The position numbers were made by a program, and so were the translations under genes. From the NCBI GenBank assembly GCA_033439765.1, contig JAULSN010000003.1, positions 372,001 to 436,000 on the forward strand: a stretch of 64,000 bases of DNA. The letters run 5' to 3'. Numbering within the stretch: the stretch's first letter is position 1; each line of letters starts with the position of its first letter. Below, in pieces: positions 22,631 to 32,738 of this stretch. This DNA is from Lasiosphaeria ovina. Its lineage: Eukaryota; Ascomycota; Sordariomycetes; Sordariales; Lasiosphaeriaceae. The notes under the pieces were generated by a model. That model was not told the DNA's origin, made no database searches, and saw nothing but the letters and a program-made list of their open reading frames with translations.

Positions 22631-23192
22631 GTTGATGCGCGATGGTGAGTGTTTGACGAACTGTAAGTTATTCTTTTTATCTTTTCAGCTCACGCACTCC
22701 GCTGACGTTGGAAATCACACGCTAGCGGCTAGGCAGCCAATAACGAACGCCCCGCATTGTTACAGTAGGAAAGCACAGCCAAAAGGCACCTAGGGCCTTA
22801 ACAATTTCACAGGATGCGACTCCTAATCGGGTTAGGTTAGTCTAGTCTTGGGTTAGCCTGAGATCGCAGCGGTGGCAACAATTCAATCAATCCAATTCTG
22901 AAGCCAAGCTTGACTGAAAGTGCGGGCATCGCCGGTCCGAATTGACTGCCTAGAAGCCTTAATTGACCGAGTTTATATGGATTGACTTCGACCGCCGGCA
23001 AATTCCGCTCCACCAAAAAACAGGTAAAATTTGCCCCAGCTGCTTGCGCTCTGAAAGTTTTAGTCATAGGAAAATGCACCGGCGTCGTCCTCGGCTCGCA
23101 GGGCTTCCCGTCGATGAGGATATACCTTGGGTGTTTGAGCCGGATCGAAATTACTCCCACACATCATCACAATAGACGAGACCAACATTGAA
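22631..23192. promoter_or_regulatory. Divergent intergenic region shared by the 2EXR and Nudix genes
   Basis: The two flanking genes are transcribed away from each other, so both promoters must lie here. No defined operator or TATA element could be assigned with confidence. A GGTTAGGTTAG-like stretch lies near 22836. Confidence 0.45.
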
Positions 23193-23771
23193 ATGTGGCG
23201 ACCACCCGCAAACCACCGCCCCCTTTCCAACTCCACCCCTCCTCGTCCCTCCCCCCCCCCATGGACCGTCCCCGCCCAAAAGGACAACCTCTGCACCAAC
23301 GTAGCCGTCTTCGACCCCCGCGGCAGGATCCTCCTCGTCCAGCGCGCCCGCTACGACTACTGGATGCCGCAAAAGTGGGAAATCCCAGGGGGCTCTGCGG
23401 AGCGCTCCGACGAGAGCATCCTGCATGGAGCTGCGAGGGAGCTCTGGGAGGAGACGCAGCTTGTCGCGACGGGAGTTAGGCGTGTGATTGCGGAGAACCA
23501 AGGGCCTGATGGAGGGTATGCGTTCCGGGATGAGATACGGGGGGTTCGGTTTTGTCGATTTGCGTTTGAGGTGGAGGGGGAGAGTTGTGAGGGGGTTATT
23601 TTGGATCCGGATGAGTACCAGGCGTATTTGTGGGTGGGGGAGGATGAGGTTAGAGACGAGAAGGTTGGGGAGAGGGAGATTCCGATTACGGATGGGTCGA
23701 TGCGGAGCTTGATACTTGAGGCCATTCGCTTGAAGGGGGCGGGGGAGGGGTGGGGAAGTGTTGATGGGTGA
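23193..23771 (+). CDS. Nudix hydrolase, 192 aa
   Basis: Single exon. Domain from ~33 (NVAVFDPRGRILLVQRARYD) with a Nudix box PGGSAERSDE...ARELWEETQL at ~65-90. The catalytic REUxEE core (R82, E83, E86, E87) is intact. The spacing from the box Gly to the first Glu is one residue longer than the classical G-x5-E, a variant seen in fungal family members, and the usual Gly after EE-x is Gln89. Nudix enzymes hydrolyse nucleoside diphosphates linked to another moiety; the substrate cannot be told here. The strand is T/G-skewed in its 3' half. Confidence 0.88.
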   Translation: MWRPPANHRPLSNSTPPRPSPPPWTVPAQKDNLCTNVAVFDPRGRILLVQRARYDYWMPQKWEIPGGSAERSDESILHGAARELWEETQLVATGVRRVIAENQGPDGGYAFRDEIRGVRFCRFAFEVEGESCEGVILDPDEYQAYLWVGEDEVRDEKVGEREIPITDGSMRSLILEAIRLKGAGEGWGSVDG

Positions 23772-23990
23772 ATTCACAGGGAGAAGTGAAGGGCTTCGCT
23801 ACTCGTTGGGCGAATGGATCCTCGCGTTGATGGTTCTAGGTGCGGACAGTGAACGATATATGATTTTCATACCAATGCTAACCGTTATAAACAATGCAAG
23901 CACAGACACGCCATACCATACTCATGCAAAAGAATTCTCGTACAAAACTCAAGGAAAAAGAAACAACTTGGAAGACAATGACAAAAAAAA

Positions 23991-24938
23991 TCAGGACAAA
24001 GGTTTCCAGATCCCTCCACCACCCGTAACAACAAACCAAGCGCCCGACTTGCTCATAGCAGCAACACTAAGAATGGGCACTTCCGAGTCAATGTAGCGAA
24101 TAACAGGCTGCCCAACAGTATCAACACCCATGTACCGCCACAACGACCCATCATTACGGCGGAAAACAAGAAGGCCACTGGCACAAGCAATATCGACATT
24201 ACGCCCATCGGTATCAGCAGTAATCCACTCGCGATCCGCCGGGGCCACCGAGATATCAACAAGGTGCATGACCAGTGCTAGCCACGGAACGGATGCGATA
24301 TGTATCATCCATGACTACTTGTTGTGCTGTGAGGGTCGGGTTTGCATTCCACGCCCTATTTGTTGCGGCGGCAGAGTGCTGTAGAGACATGTTGAGCATA
24401 CTGGACATTGTTAGTGACTACCCTTGAGCATGACGTCTCAAGAGTAAAGGACCAACTGAGTGTTTTCAGGCGATTTATCCCTCATCGCTTGCAGAATGAT
24501 CAGATCGAGAGGGGTTTGAAGTAGCTTGTGCTGGGCGTTGAGGGCGCTGCGGTAGAAGAGCAGCTTGTTCTTGGTCCGGAAGACCCACTGAAGCCGGAGA
24601 CCAAGCAGCCGCAGGTTGCTCTCGCGGCCCCTGACCCGGTCCAGGAGGGGCTTCAGGGTGCCCGGAATGCCCTTGAGCGGATAGAGGATCCTGTCGCAAA
24701 GGTGCACCGTGTCTTCTCAAAGATATCCCGCCTCGGACGACACGCCCTCGGGCCGCACGAGCTCGGACCAGATGTGGTATAGAAGTTTGGAGAACGAGGC
24801 GACCTCGTCGCCATAGATTCGAACCTCGATGCCCGCCGAGCCTATTCCGTCGGTAATTTCGTACAGGCCCTTGGCCGCGGCAGAGCCGGCTGCCGCAACA
24901 CTGGTACTGCTCGCAGCTATACTGAGCGGATCCGCCAT
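23991..24938 (-). pseudogene. STAND-type N-terminal helical domain followed by a tectonin-like lectin segment, disrupted
   Basis: From ATG 24938 the frame reads MADPLSIAASSTSVAAAGSA and EVASFSKLLYHIWSEL, a fungal STAND/NLR N-terminal domain, then hits a TGA near 24718. The same frame continues intact with HLCDRILYPLKGIPGTLKPL and LRLQWVFRTKNKLLFYRSAL, the rest of that domain. A 56-nt intron (GTTGGT, CACTAAC branch, CCAG at ~24398) could join the next segment. Further on, in another frame, DREWITADTDGRNVDIACAS and FRRNDGSLWRYMG (24270-23991) resemble tectonin or beta-propeller lectin repeats, W..ID...LY.R..DGS.WRY. At least one stop and one frame change are needed. It may be one broken fusion gene or two adjacent relics. 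Confidence 0.5.
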
Positions 24939-25609
24939 GGTGCGACAGCTAATACAAAGTTTAGTTGAACAGAATAACGAGACAAAGCAGAGAAGCCAAC
25001 GTGCGAAGGCAGCAAATGGAATGGAAGCTTAGAAATATCCCCAATAAAGGGAAAGCCGAACGGGGTTGTCCCGGTCAGCCAGAAAACTACCCCTCTCAAA
25101 GCTACCAAACACAGCAGTAGGCTAGCAATCTCATGCAGCCTCCAGGTCTAACGCAGTTTGGTAATGGCTTTTGACTGCTGTGCTGTCTGCAAGGCACCCA
25201 GGTGATATAATGTCCATTTTCCCACCAGTGAGGATAATATGGGCAAATACCAAAACAACAGAAAGGCTAGCCGCAGGAGACAGCCGCAAGGTGTGAGTAG
25301 TCATACAAGTTAGTTAATACTACCATGGAGAAAGTTTCTTACCTCTTAAATGCTTCGTTAAGGCCTATAGTTACTGCATATTTTTAGTAACTTAAACGGA
25401 TCTCTCTACTTATTTCCTTTGATATATTAGCCACTTTCAAGAAAATATATGGTGCGCTCTATTCTTAGTTGGATATGACAGCCTCCCTTCGTCACCTAGG
25501 TCACTCGCTACCCTTACCGTCTACGTGAGCACTTGTCCACGCTTCAACAAAGAAACTCTTCAGAACTCCAGTGTTTATGTCATATCTGAGTTTAAACTCG
25601 GTATCACGC
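24939..25609. other. Intergenic, partly AT-rich
   Basis: Bases ~25310-25460 are AT-rich. No gene or repeat recognised. Confidence 0.5.
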
Positions 25610-26233
25610 TCAAAAAGGGTTCCAGTAAGAGAATCTGTTGTTATGATGCCGACTTAGAGTCTCTGGCTCCAAGCCACAGCCCAGTACCCAGTTTATGATG
25701 CTCCACCATTTCCCTACGTCTTTCGTAGCCGCGTCCAGCAGAAACAAGTCCCTCTCCTTGATAAAGCGGCCGAGCTCCGTCGTCGGCTCGGCAGCCGCCA
25801 TAGCCCTCTTAGCCTCGTCCACGGCCATCCACGAATGTGCCAGCTCGTCCTGGACCTCGTCCTTGGTCAGTGCGGGGGCGCCCGAGTCATCGACGAGGTC
25901 GGCGCAGTAGCAGTACGACATCTGGCGCAGGTCGTTGCGATACTCTTCCGTGATGGCGATGCAGCCGGCCTCCCGCAGCTTGATCAGGCCGCCCATCTCC
26001 TCCTTCATCTCCCGGTGGACAGCCGTTTCGTGCTCCTCGTCAGGGTCGGTGCCGCCGCCCGGGAGTTTGTAGTAGTTGTCTCGCGCGGCGTAGACAACGG
26101 CGACCTCGCCGGCGGAATTGAATGCGACTACGCGCACGGCCGATCGCTCGACGTACATGACGTGCGGCTGCTTGGTGTCGATGACTTTGGAGGGCGCTGC
26201 CATTTTTGGCGGGGGTGTTGCGTTTCTGGCCAT
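25610..26233 (-). CDS. Nudix hydrolase, second copy type, 207 aa
   Basis: Single exon. RSAVRVVAFNSAGEVAVVYA opens the domain. The Nudix box GGTDPDEEHETAVHREMKEE fits the classical G-x5-E-x7-REUxEExG pattern exactly, with all catalytic acids present. It is clearly divergent from the Nudix protein 2 kb to the left, so the two are not a recent duplication. The C-terminal ~35 residues (KWWSIINWVLG...) look less conserved and could be a read-through of an unrecognised intron. Substrate unknown. Confidence 0.85.
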   Translation of the reverse strand: MARNATPPPKMAAPSKVIDTKQPHVMYVERSAVRVVAFNSAGEVAVVYAARDNYYKLPGGGTDPDEEHETAVHREMKEEMGGLIKLREAGCIAITEEYRNDLRQMSYCYCADLVDDSGAPALTKDEVQDELAHSWMAVDEAKRAMAAAEPTTELGRFIKERDLFLLDAATKDVGKWWSIINWVLGCGLEPETLSRHHNNRFSYWNPF

Positions 26234-27017
26234 GCTCGTGCAGATAATGACAAGGCGGGCGAGAAAGCGCCTATTTCTTGGTGTCTTTTGGTGAAAAATC
26301 GACGACGGAGATAAAAGCGAGGCCGCAAGATAGAGTCTTGATACCTGGGCGGATGGGGGTTAAGAAGCTGTTGAAAAGAACGGGATGGTTGGTAAAGCGG
26401 TGAGTGGTCAAGGCATCCAGATACCCGACAGTTTGGCTTAGCGCCCCTCTCACATGCACCTGTGTGATGCCTCGTTGTGGTCAGAAAAGTGCTCCCACCT
26501 GCAGTCCCAGTCTTTCCACAACACCAACCACACCAACACAACCACTATAGCGCCCTACAACCTAGGACCCAACAGGGTAGTCTGTACCTACAACCCTGGT
26601 AACTAGCCATACTTTAACAGGAATCTTCATCTTCACCACTCCGTTCTTAACGGGTAACGGCCGCGCCGACCGAGGATATGCCCTACAACTGGTACTGGAA
26701 CGCTCGCTGTCAAATATAGTCGGGTAAATAGATTCCTTCTCATATTCTGGCTGGCGGTTCTGGCGAAATGCGTATCGGGCGGGCGCCTGACCGTCCGTCT
26801 CTATGACAGCATGTATCTATTGGTCTGGGGTCCTTATTCTTACTCACCCATCCTGTGGGTGCTTTTGAGATGCCTGGTCGTGGTATTTTGGTCCGCCGTT
26901 TTTCATGACCCAAAGAGCAGCCAGTGCCTCATGAAGTTGTTGAAAACATATGTAAATGTATCGTATATCACAGCATCCTCTCGCCCCGGTCACCTAGTAT
27001 TCACCTTGCCCAGCAGC
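26234..27017. other. Intergenic; promoter of the Nudix gene and 3' flank of the next
   Basis: Open frames on both strands (26128-26541 minus, 26811-27326 plus) are shadows or lack motifs. Nothing else recognised. Confidence 0.5.
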
Positions 27018-28736
27018 TCAGGTCGATCGACCTGTCTCGCTGAATCCCCTCTTTCTCCATTTCTTGGGGCCGCACATTTCGAAGTGGTTGATGTGGTCGT
27101 CCTTGTTCTCGTCCTCCTGGAGGCATTTGCAGCGGTACATGACCTGGTACTTGAACTGGGCCGGGTAGGCACCTGCTCAGGTGGCGGCGGTAGAGGTCCT
27201 TACGGGCCTGGATGTAGGAGCAGGCGCGCCGGTATGAGGCCACGTCCGAAGTCTGGCGGGCCAGCCAGTTCTGACCTGCGGATGGGGCGGGGGCTTGAGG
27301 ATCGGAGAGTTGCCGCAAATAGCTGACGTTCCTGAAGTATCGCGCGTCGTGTCCATGTCTCCTAGTTTCAGTGAACCGCCGTTTAGGAAAATGGGTCGCA
27401 AACTTGTCACGGTCGGTGTTGACGACACCCTCGCTGTCGCTTTCGTCGTCTAATTCCTCAAACATTCTTTTCCGGCCAGGTCGTAGGTGCGGCGAGCCAC
27501 TTGCAGTTGTCTCGTTGAACCATCTGCCGCAAAGCGAGACTAAATTCCATCAGTGTACGCGATCTCCAGCGATCAAGAGTGGTAATAAGGGAGAGCTTGA
27601 CTTAATTACCATGTTCGGCCGCCCCCGATGGCTGGAATGGTATTTTCGGACGCGCATTGAGGGATCGGGCACGTTTCCTCTCTTCCGCTGGCCCCCTCAA
27701 TAATAATCGACATGACAATGTCTAGCCCGGGGAGGAGGCGCGTCTCAAGGTTCTGGGTGGCCATGGCGACGCTGTTCCTCCTGTCAAACAGATTGAACTT
27801 GCCGCGTGTAACTTCGGGTTGGCCTGGGCCCTCCCGAAAGCGGTGCTGTATCAATGCAAGCAGATCACCGATGCTATATTCCGAGGGCATGGGGAACTGT
27901 CGGCCGAGAGCGTCTTCTACCTTGACGGGTGATTGGAGGTGAGTCCAGCGCGTGTCATTTGCGGAAATCGTCATCTGTAAATTGGCGATGGAATCGAATA
28001 TTCGCTGTGCCAACAGCCTAAAGTTGTTGATTGTTTAGAGTCAGGGTTCGACCTGATTTGCGATGGCTGATGTTCATAGGCCGGAGGTACTTACGAAGTA
28101 CTTTGCGTCAGGCATGCGATCTGCGTCAGTGATGATCGAATCTCGCCGTTGACCATGCCAAACACGGTGTTCAGCAAGTTGTGGGTGACGCGAACCAGAC
28201 TTCCCTGGCCCTGTACTTCGTTCGATGTAGTGGTGATGACGGTATCGATGTGTTTCACGCGTTCCTGGATACTGTCGTATTGTCCTTGCACGGCCCTGGA
28301 AGAGACGTCCAGTGCCTGTAGGCCGTGCTCCAAGAGCATGATGTTGATGGTTCCCAGGTGAACGCCAAGATATTTCCGCAGCCGGTCAACATCGTCAGCT
28401 TTGTTCATCCACGAGATCTTGTCAATGGTTCCCCTGAAGGTACCACTCGATGAACGGGGCCCTAAACGGCCTTCGTATTTCTTGACCCTTTGCCATGAAC
28501 TGTTCCAGGGGAACGCGGCAAGAAAGAGCGGCGCATTTTATGGAATCAACCGTTGTCGAAGACGACCCGCCTGGTAGCCTGTCTAGGGCCTGCAGAGCCC
28601 TGTTCAAAGTCTCCAGCTCGCGAATGAGCTCCTGGTAGTCGGCCTTGGATCCACTGGAGTCTCGGAGGCAGGAGATTATATCGCCAATTGTCTGCCCGAC
28701 AGCGACAAAGTCGCCTACCGAAAAGCCAAAGGACAT
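27018..28736 (-). pseudogene. Ubiquitin-like-domain protein of the fungal STAND-associated type, broken by single-base frameshifts
   Basis: ATG 28736 opens MSFGFSVGDFVAVGQTIGDI and LNRALQALDRLPGG, typical of this family's N-terminal helical domain. Near 28486-28488 one extra base in a C3 run (GGG in the mRNA) shifts the frame; the correct reading VKKYEGRLGPRSSSGTFRGT then leads into LRKYLGVHLGTINIMLLEHG. A 77-nt intron (28018-28094) is clean. Exon 3 holds the ubiquitin-like region (VEDALGRQFPMPSEY; LIQHRFREG) and ends GGGRTW. The next exon is readable only out of phase (CGRWFNE; FEELDDESDSEG), and another +1 near 27171-27174 is needed to reach FKYQVMYRCKCLQEDENKDD, then HINHFEMCG, a Cys/His zinc-like motif, with a stop at 27018. 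The protein is otherwise well preserved, so assembly error is a real alternative. Confidence 0.72.
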
Positions 28737-29266
28737 TGTCGTGGTTCACAGGTGGGATTTGGAGAGTGATTAGGCGGGTGAGCGCCTGTGCTTCCTTAAC
28801 GTCGGGAGAGAATTTTGTTTCGGGAGACACCAAGTCGTCACGGAGTGCTGGGGCGGTGTGGCAGTGTCAGGCTTTTCGTCGGGCTCCGACGGATTCCGAA
28901 CACAGGGCTGCAAATCATGGGCACAGCCACACCCGCACCATCTTCCCGACAAGCAGGGTACGTCCTACGTTATCGCAGGTACCTATGTACCGTACTTCTG
29001 CCATCAACTTGGGAGGTTCTCCTCAGGGGTCCCTGAAGAATCAAAAAGGGGTGCCCATTGAGGTCACTATCTAACACACCTTTACTGCAACATGAATCGA
29101 ATCAAAGAACGGCATCACACAGCGATGATACGGAATTATAATGATACATCCATTACAGATTAAAGATTACTCGCATCACGGTCATTTCAAACCAACATCA
29201 ATCATAACCACGACTCATAAGACATCAAGCGACGCACCACCTATCACTCAAACCAGATCCCTCTAA
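28737..29266. other. Intergenic, no gene recognised
   Basis: Promoter side of the ubiquitin-like gene and 3' flank of the secreted-protein gene. Plus-strand frames 28688-29074 lack motifs. Confidence 0.5.
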
Positions 29267-30128
29267 TTAAGCCTGAACAGGAGCCTCACTCAGCCCACCC
29301 AGGAGCCCGCCGAGCCCACCACCACCACCAAGCAGACCACCAAGCAACCCACCGAGCAGGCCACTCAGCAGGCTGCCAAGTCCGAGACCGCCGAGGAGAT
29401 TCGACAGAAGGCCGGTAACCGTCGCCAGCAGCCCCGAGACGAGCCCGTCGAGGCAGGTGAGCAGGCCGTTGAGGGCGCCGAGCACGGGACCGATGAGCGT
29501 CGTGACGCGGGCTTTGACCAGTTAGCACTCAAGCTCTCTTTCACCATCGTGCATGGCATGGTAATTAAACAATCTAAGAAGTGACGAGGGCAGAACGTAC
29601 AAACACCAAGACACCCGACGAGCCCGGACACGGTGCCGGTGATCATGGTCACGAGCCCGCTGGCCTTGCCCGTCAGGCACGAGTCGGAGCAGGCAGCACT
29701 TTGCACATTGGCCACATCGCGGCGCTTGCCGTTGCTCTTGATCAGGTCCGTCGTCTCCTTCAGCACGGCCTCGAGCTGCTGCAGCTGCGGCGCCACGGCC
29801 TGCGCGACCTTGTCCTTATCCGCGTCGGTCGCGGCGGGCATGGACGCGACGGTTTGGTCTGGTTGCGGTTAGTATTCACTGATTAGGTACGAGGGGTGGC
29901 TGTGTTCAAGGGTGAAAAGGGGTAAGGGCAGGGACAGGGACGGACGGGCAACGCACTGATGGAGGCGCTCAGCCCCTCGACCTTTTGCGTCAGGGCGTCG
30001 AGCTTGGCTGCCGCGTCGTCAATGGCCGCGGCCGAGGCGGTGGCGTGCACGCCGACTGCCACGGGGCTGGCGCAGACGGGTACGGCGGCGAGGCCGACGA
30101 GGAAGATGCTGGCGAAGAGGAGCTTCAT
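29267..30128 (-). CDS. Small secreted Leu/Gly-rich hydrophobic protein, three exons
   Basis: The model is complement(join(29267..29511, 29601..29858, 29957..30128)), 224 aa, all junctions in frame. Both introns have CTAAC branch sites (ATACTAACC; TGCTAACTGG). MKLLFASIFLVGLAAVPVCA is a signal peptide. The middle is a helical segment (AAKLDALTQKVEGLSASI and DKDKVAQAVAPQLQQLEAVL) with a KRR site before DVANVQSAACSDSCL, which could be a Kex2-type cleavage. The C-terminus is a run of LLGGLLG-type repeats with few Cys. Possibly a cell-surface or hydrophobic wall protein. It lacks the eight-Cys pattern of hydrophobins. No family is named with confidence. Confidence 0.78.
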
Positions 30129-31128
30129 GGTGGCGGTTGAATGGTGATTAATGATTAATGGTTAATGAAGTATTGGGGCTGGTTGGCAAAAAGCGAGAAG
30201 TGATTGGTCTGTGTTGGGCGTTGTTGTGGCGGGATTAGACCTTGGCTTGCTTGATGATGGCAGAGTCAAGTCAAGCCAGGTGGAGCTGGATATCACAGCT
30301 TCTTTTATAGACGGAGAGCTGAGCCTGGATCTGACCGTCGTCAGTCAGAACCTGGGTTCAACCTCTGAACCAGAGGCCATTTCCAGGTTTCGAGCCTCGA
30401 AAATGTCCGACCTATTCTTGGGCAGCTCATGATGTCAACCTGGGTGCGATGCAATACTCAGGGATGATCCCTGACCGAGCCCTTCGTCACCGTTGGCGCA
30501 CTGCATGATGCCACATGGGATTAACGTTAGTCGCTGCAATGCCCGCGCTTCTTGGGACGTATACCAGGTCGCTGGTATGGTGTGGACCCTGGCCAAGGTT
30601 TAGCCCCTGACATGAGAGTCACGTCTGAGCCTCTGATGTAACTATTGAACTGGCTGGAAGATCACCGAGCCGCGCAGGTAGCACGGAGTTAGTTATTGGA
30701 GCGCAGAACCTGGAAACAGGGCCATGGACCCTGCGCACAGCGCACAGCGGGGTGCAGGTGTTAATTACGTTGCTGTATTTAGCCAGGCACTGCGACGGTC
30801 TGCCAGGCACGCGAGGGCTGGTGCAGCGAGCCCGCAGATGACGTGTGGGTGGCGAGGGAGCAATAAACGGCTAATATGTCAACCGCCCGGCGGAGGTGAT
30901 GACCTGCGTGCCGTGCGGTGAATCTCGATCGTGATAAATCAGGAATCCTCCAAAGACTGCCAAAGAGTGTTTGTTCTGACGTCAAACCATCCTGTAATTT
31001 TCCAATGCGTGTGTACCTGGGTTGAGTGTTGGTGCATTGTGCTGGATGTCGCCTGAGAGACGACCTGCCCATTATGCCCCAAACGACAGCAAAAGAAGAA
31101 TGACATGCACGGCCCAGACCAAGAGCCG
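30129..31128. other. Intergenic, 1 kb
   Basis: Promoter of the secreted-protein gene and 3' flank of the dehydrogenase. Bases ~30280-30400 contain short self-similar CCTGG/CCAGG motifs. No gene recognised. Confidence 0.5.
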
Positions 31129-32108
31129 TCACCAAGGCTGCACGCCGTCCGCCGTCACAACCTTGCCGACATCTGCATCCCTCTTGCCCTCCAAAACGTC
31201 CCTGACAAAGGCGCCGCCCAGCGCCGGGTCGCCCGCGCCGTGGCTCCTGTTGAACTCCACACCACCGCCCAGGCCCGTGGCCAGGTACCCCGGCGAGACG
31301 CACCACACCTTGACGCCGTCGTTGATCAGCGTGCGGTGCCACTCCCTGGTTCAGCGCGTCATCTGTCAGCCCCTTACCATACGCCATTGGTCTTGGTCCC
31401 TTTCTGAGAAGAGCGAGTAACAGTAGATAAAACTCACTTCATCATCATATTCATCCCCGTCTTGGCCGAGCGGTACGCAGGTACCGCCGCACCGTCCATC
31501 TTCGGCCAGCCGGCGTCGGGGACGGCATTGACAAAAAGCGCGCGGTTGTCGGCAGCGGCCAGCGACGCGGTGCCGCTGGACATGAATAGCAGGCGCGCGT
31601 CGGCGGAGCGCAGCAGCAGCGGCACGAACGTCGCTGTGACGATGTGCGTCGACGTCGTGTTGACGCTCCACGACTGGTCCCACACCTGCCGCGACGTCAG
31701 GCTGCCGCCGGGGTGCTGTTGCTGGTCGAGCTGCGTGCCTGTTGGGAGACATGGTGGGTTAGCTTATGGTCTAATTCGAGACGGCATATCCGGTGTGCTG
31801 TTCTTTGTGAGGACAGACATACCGGCATTGTTGACCAGCGCGTCGAGCCGGCCGAACTGGGACTGTACCTGGGAAAAGGCGGCCTCGATGCTGGCGTCGT
31901 CTGTAATGTCGAGACGTAACGGCCAGACCCGTTTAGGCGTGTAAGAGAACTCGGCGAGGACGTCGGCGGCGGCACTCTGTGCCCTCTCCAGCGACCGGCC
32001 GCTTAGGATAATGTCGCCCGGCTCGTGGGCAGCGCAGAGGGCGCGAACGATCTGGTAGCCGAGGCCGGCGTTAGCGCCCGTGATGAGGACCACGTTACCG
32101 TTGCTCAT
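31129..32108 (-). CDS. Short-chain dehydrogenase/reductase, three exons
   Basis: The model is complement(join(31129..31345, 31438..31738, 31823..32108)), 267 aa, with 92- and 84-nt introns and all junctions in frame. The cofactor motif TGANAGLG lies at residues 10-17, LDITDD in the middle, NNAG at the first exon end, the catalytic Ser in LLFMSSGTAS, YRSAK as the Y-x3-K pair, and SPGYLATGLGG after it. This is a complete classical, carbonyl-reductase-like SDR using NAD(P)H to reduce or oxidise a carbonyl/alcohol; substrate unknown. ATG 32108 gives the usual short lead before the Rossmann fold. It lies ~630 bp downstream of, and on the same strand as, the Zn2Cys6 gene, so a regulatory link is possible but not shown. 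Confidence 0.9.
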
Positions 32109-32738
32109 GCTTTCAGTTGCTTGCTTGGCGGTCACATGGAGCTAGACAGCGAAGTGATTGTAACGAACAGAGGGGAATTTGACATGGAATAATAAATAGC
32201 GACATACCTAATCGCCATCGACGTCGTGGATATCAGACACACGGAAGTGTTACATCACCGCCGAGGAGTATTTACACGCTTTCCACATGCGCACCTCTCG
32301 GCCGACAAGTCCGTCACCTCGGAGTAGGGCCGACGGAGTTTCGTGCCCGTGGCCTACGTCTCGGCCATGCTTCCTTCAGGACGGGCCATGTCCCGTCAAT
32401 GCCGCAATGCCACTCAGTGCCGCAGCGGGGGGTGCCTGCCAAGCAGAGCCCATTGGTCCCCTCGGACTTTCGTCGGCGGCCCCAAACAGCAACACGCCAC
32501 ATGCACATGGCTCTGCCGCGCAGTCGCTGTTCTCGGAGATATCGGTGGACATTCATTAAAGTGAATTTGGTAATCGACGAGGAACATTGAAGTGTGTGAG
32601 AACGAGGCACCATCTGAGCACTTGGGCTGAGGCCTGCCGAATGACTCATGGATGATTACGCAAGAATCTGCGTATTTAATACGAGCAATCAACATTAAGT
32701 ATTAGTTGAAGCGAGTAACTATGTAGAGTTCTAATAGA
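32109..32738. promoter_or_regulatory. SDR promoter region and 3' flank of the Zn2Cys6 gene
   Basis: 630 bp between two same-strand genes. Inverted CGG/CCG triplets occur but no unambiguous Zn2Cys6 binding palindrome could be fixed by eye. Confidence 0.4.

Noticed and set aside
24820..24845. GATTCGAACCTCG, complement of a tRNA T-loop-like GGTTCGAATC
   Set aside because: Lies inside the coding frame of the STAND N-terminal domain, and no matching acceptor or anticodon arms surround it.
30500..31000. Possible conserved promoter motifs upstream of the secreted-protein gene
   Set aside because: Only short CCTGG/CCAGG similarities, not distinguishable from chance by eye.
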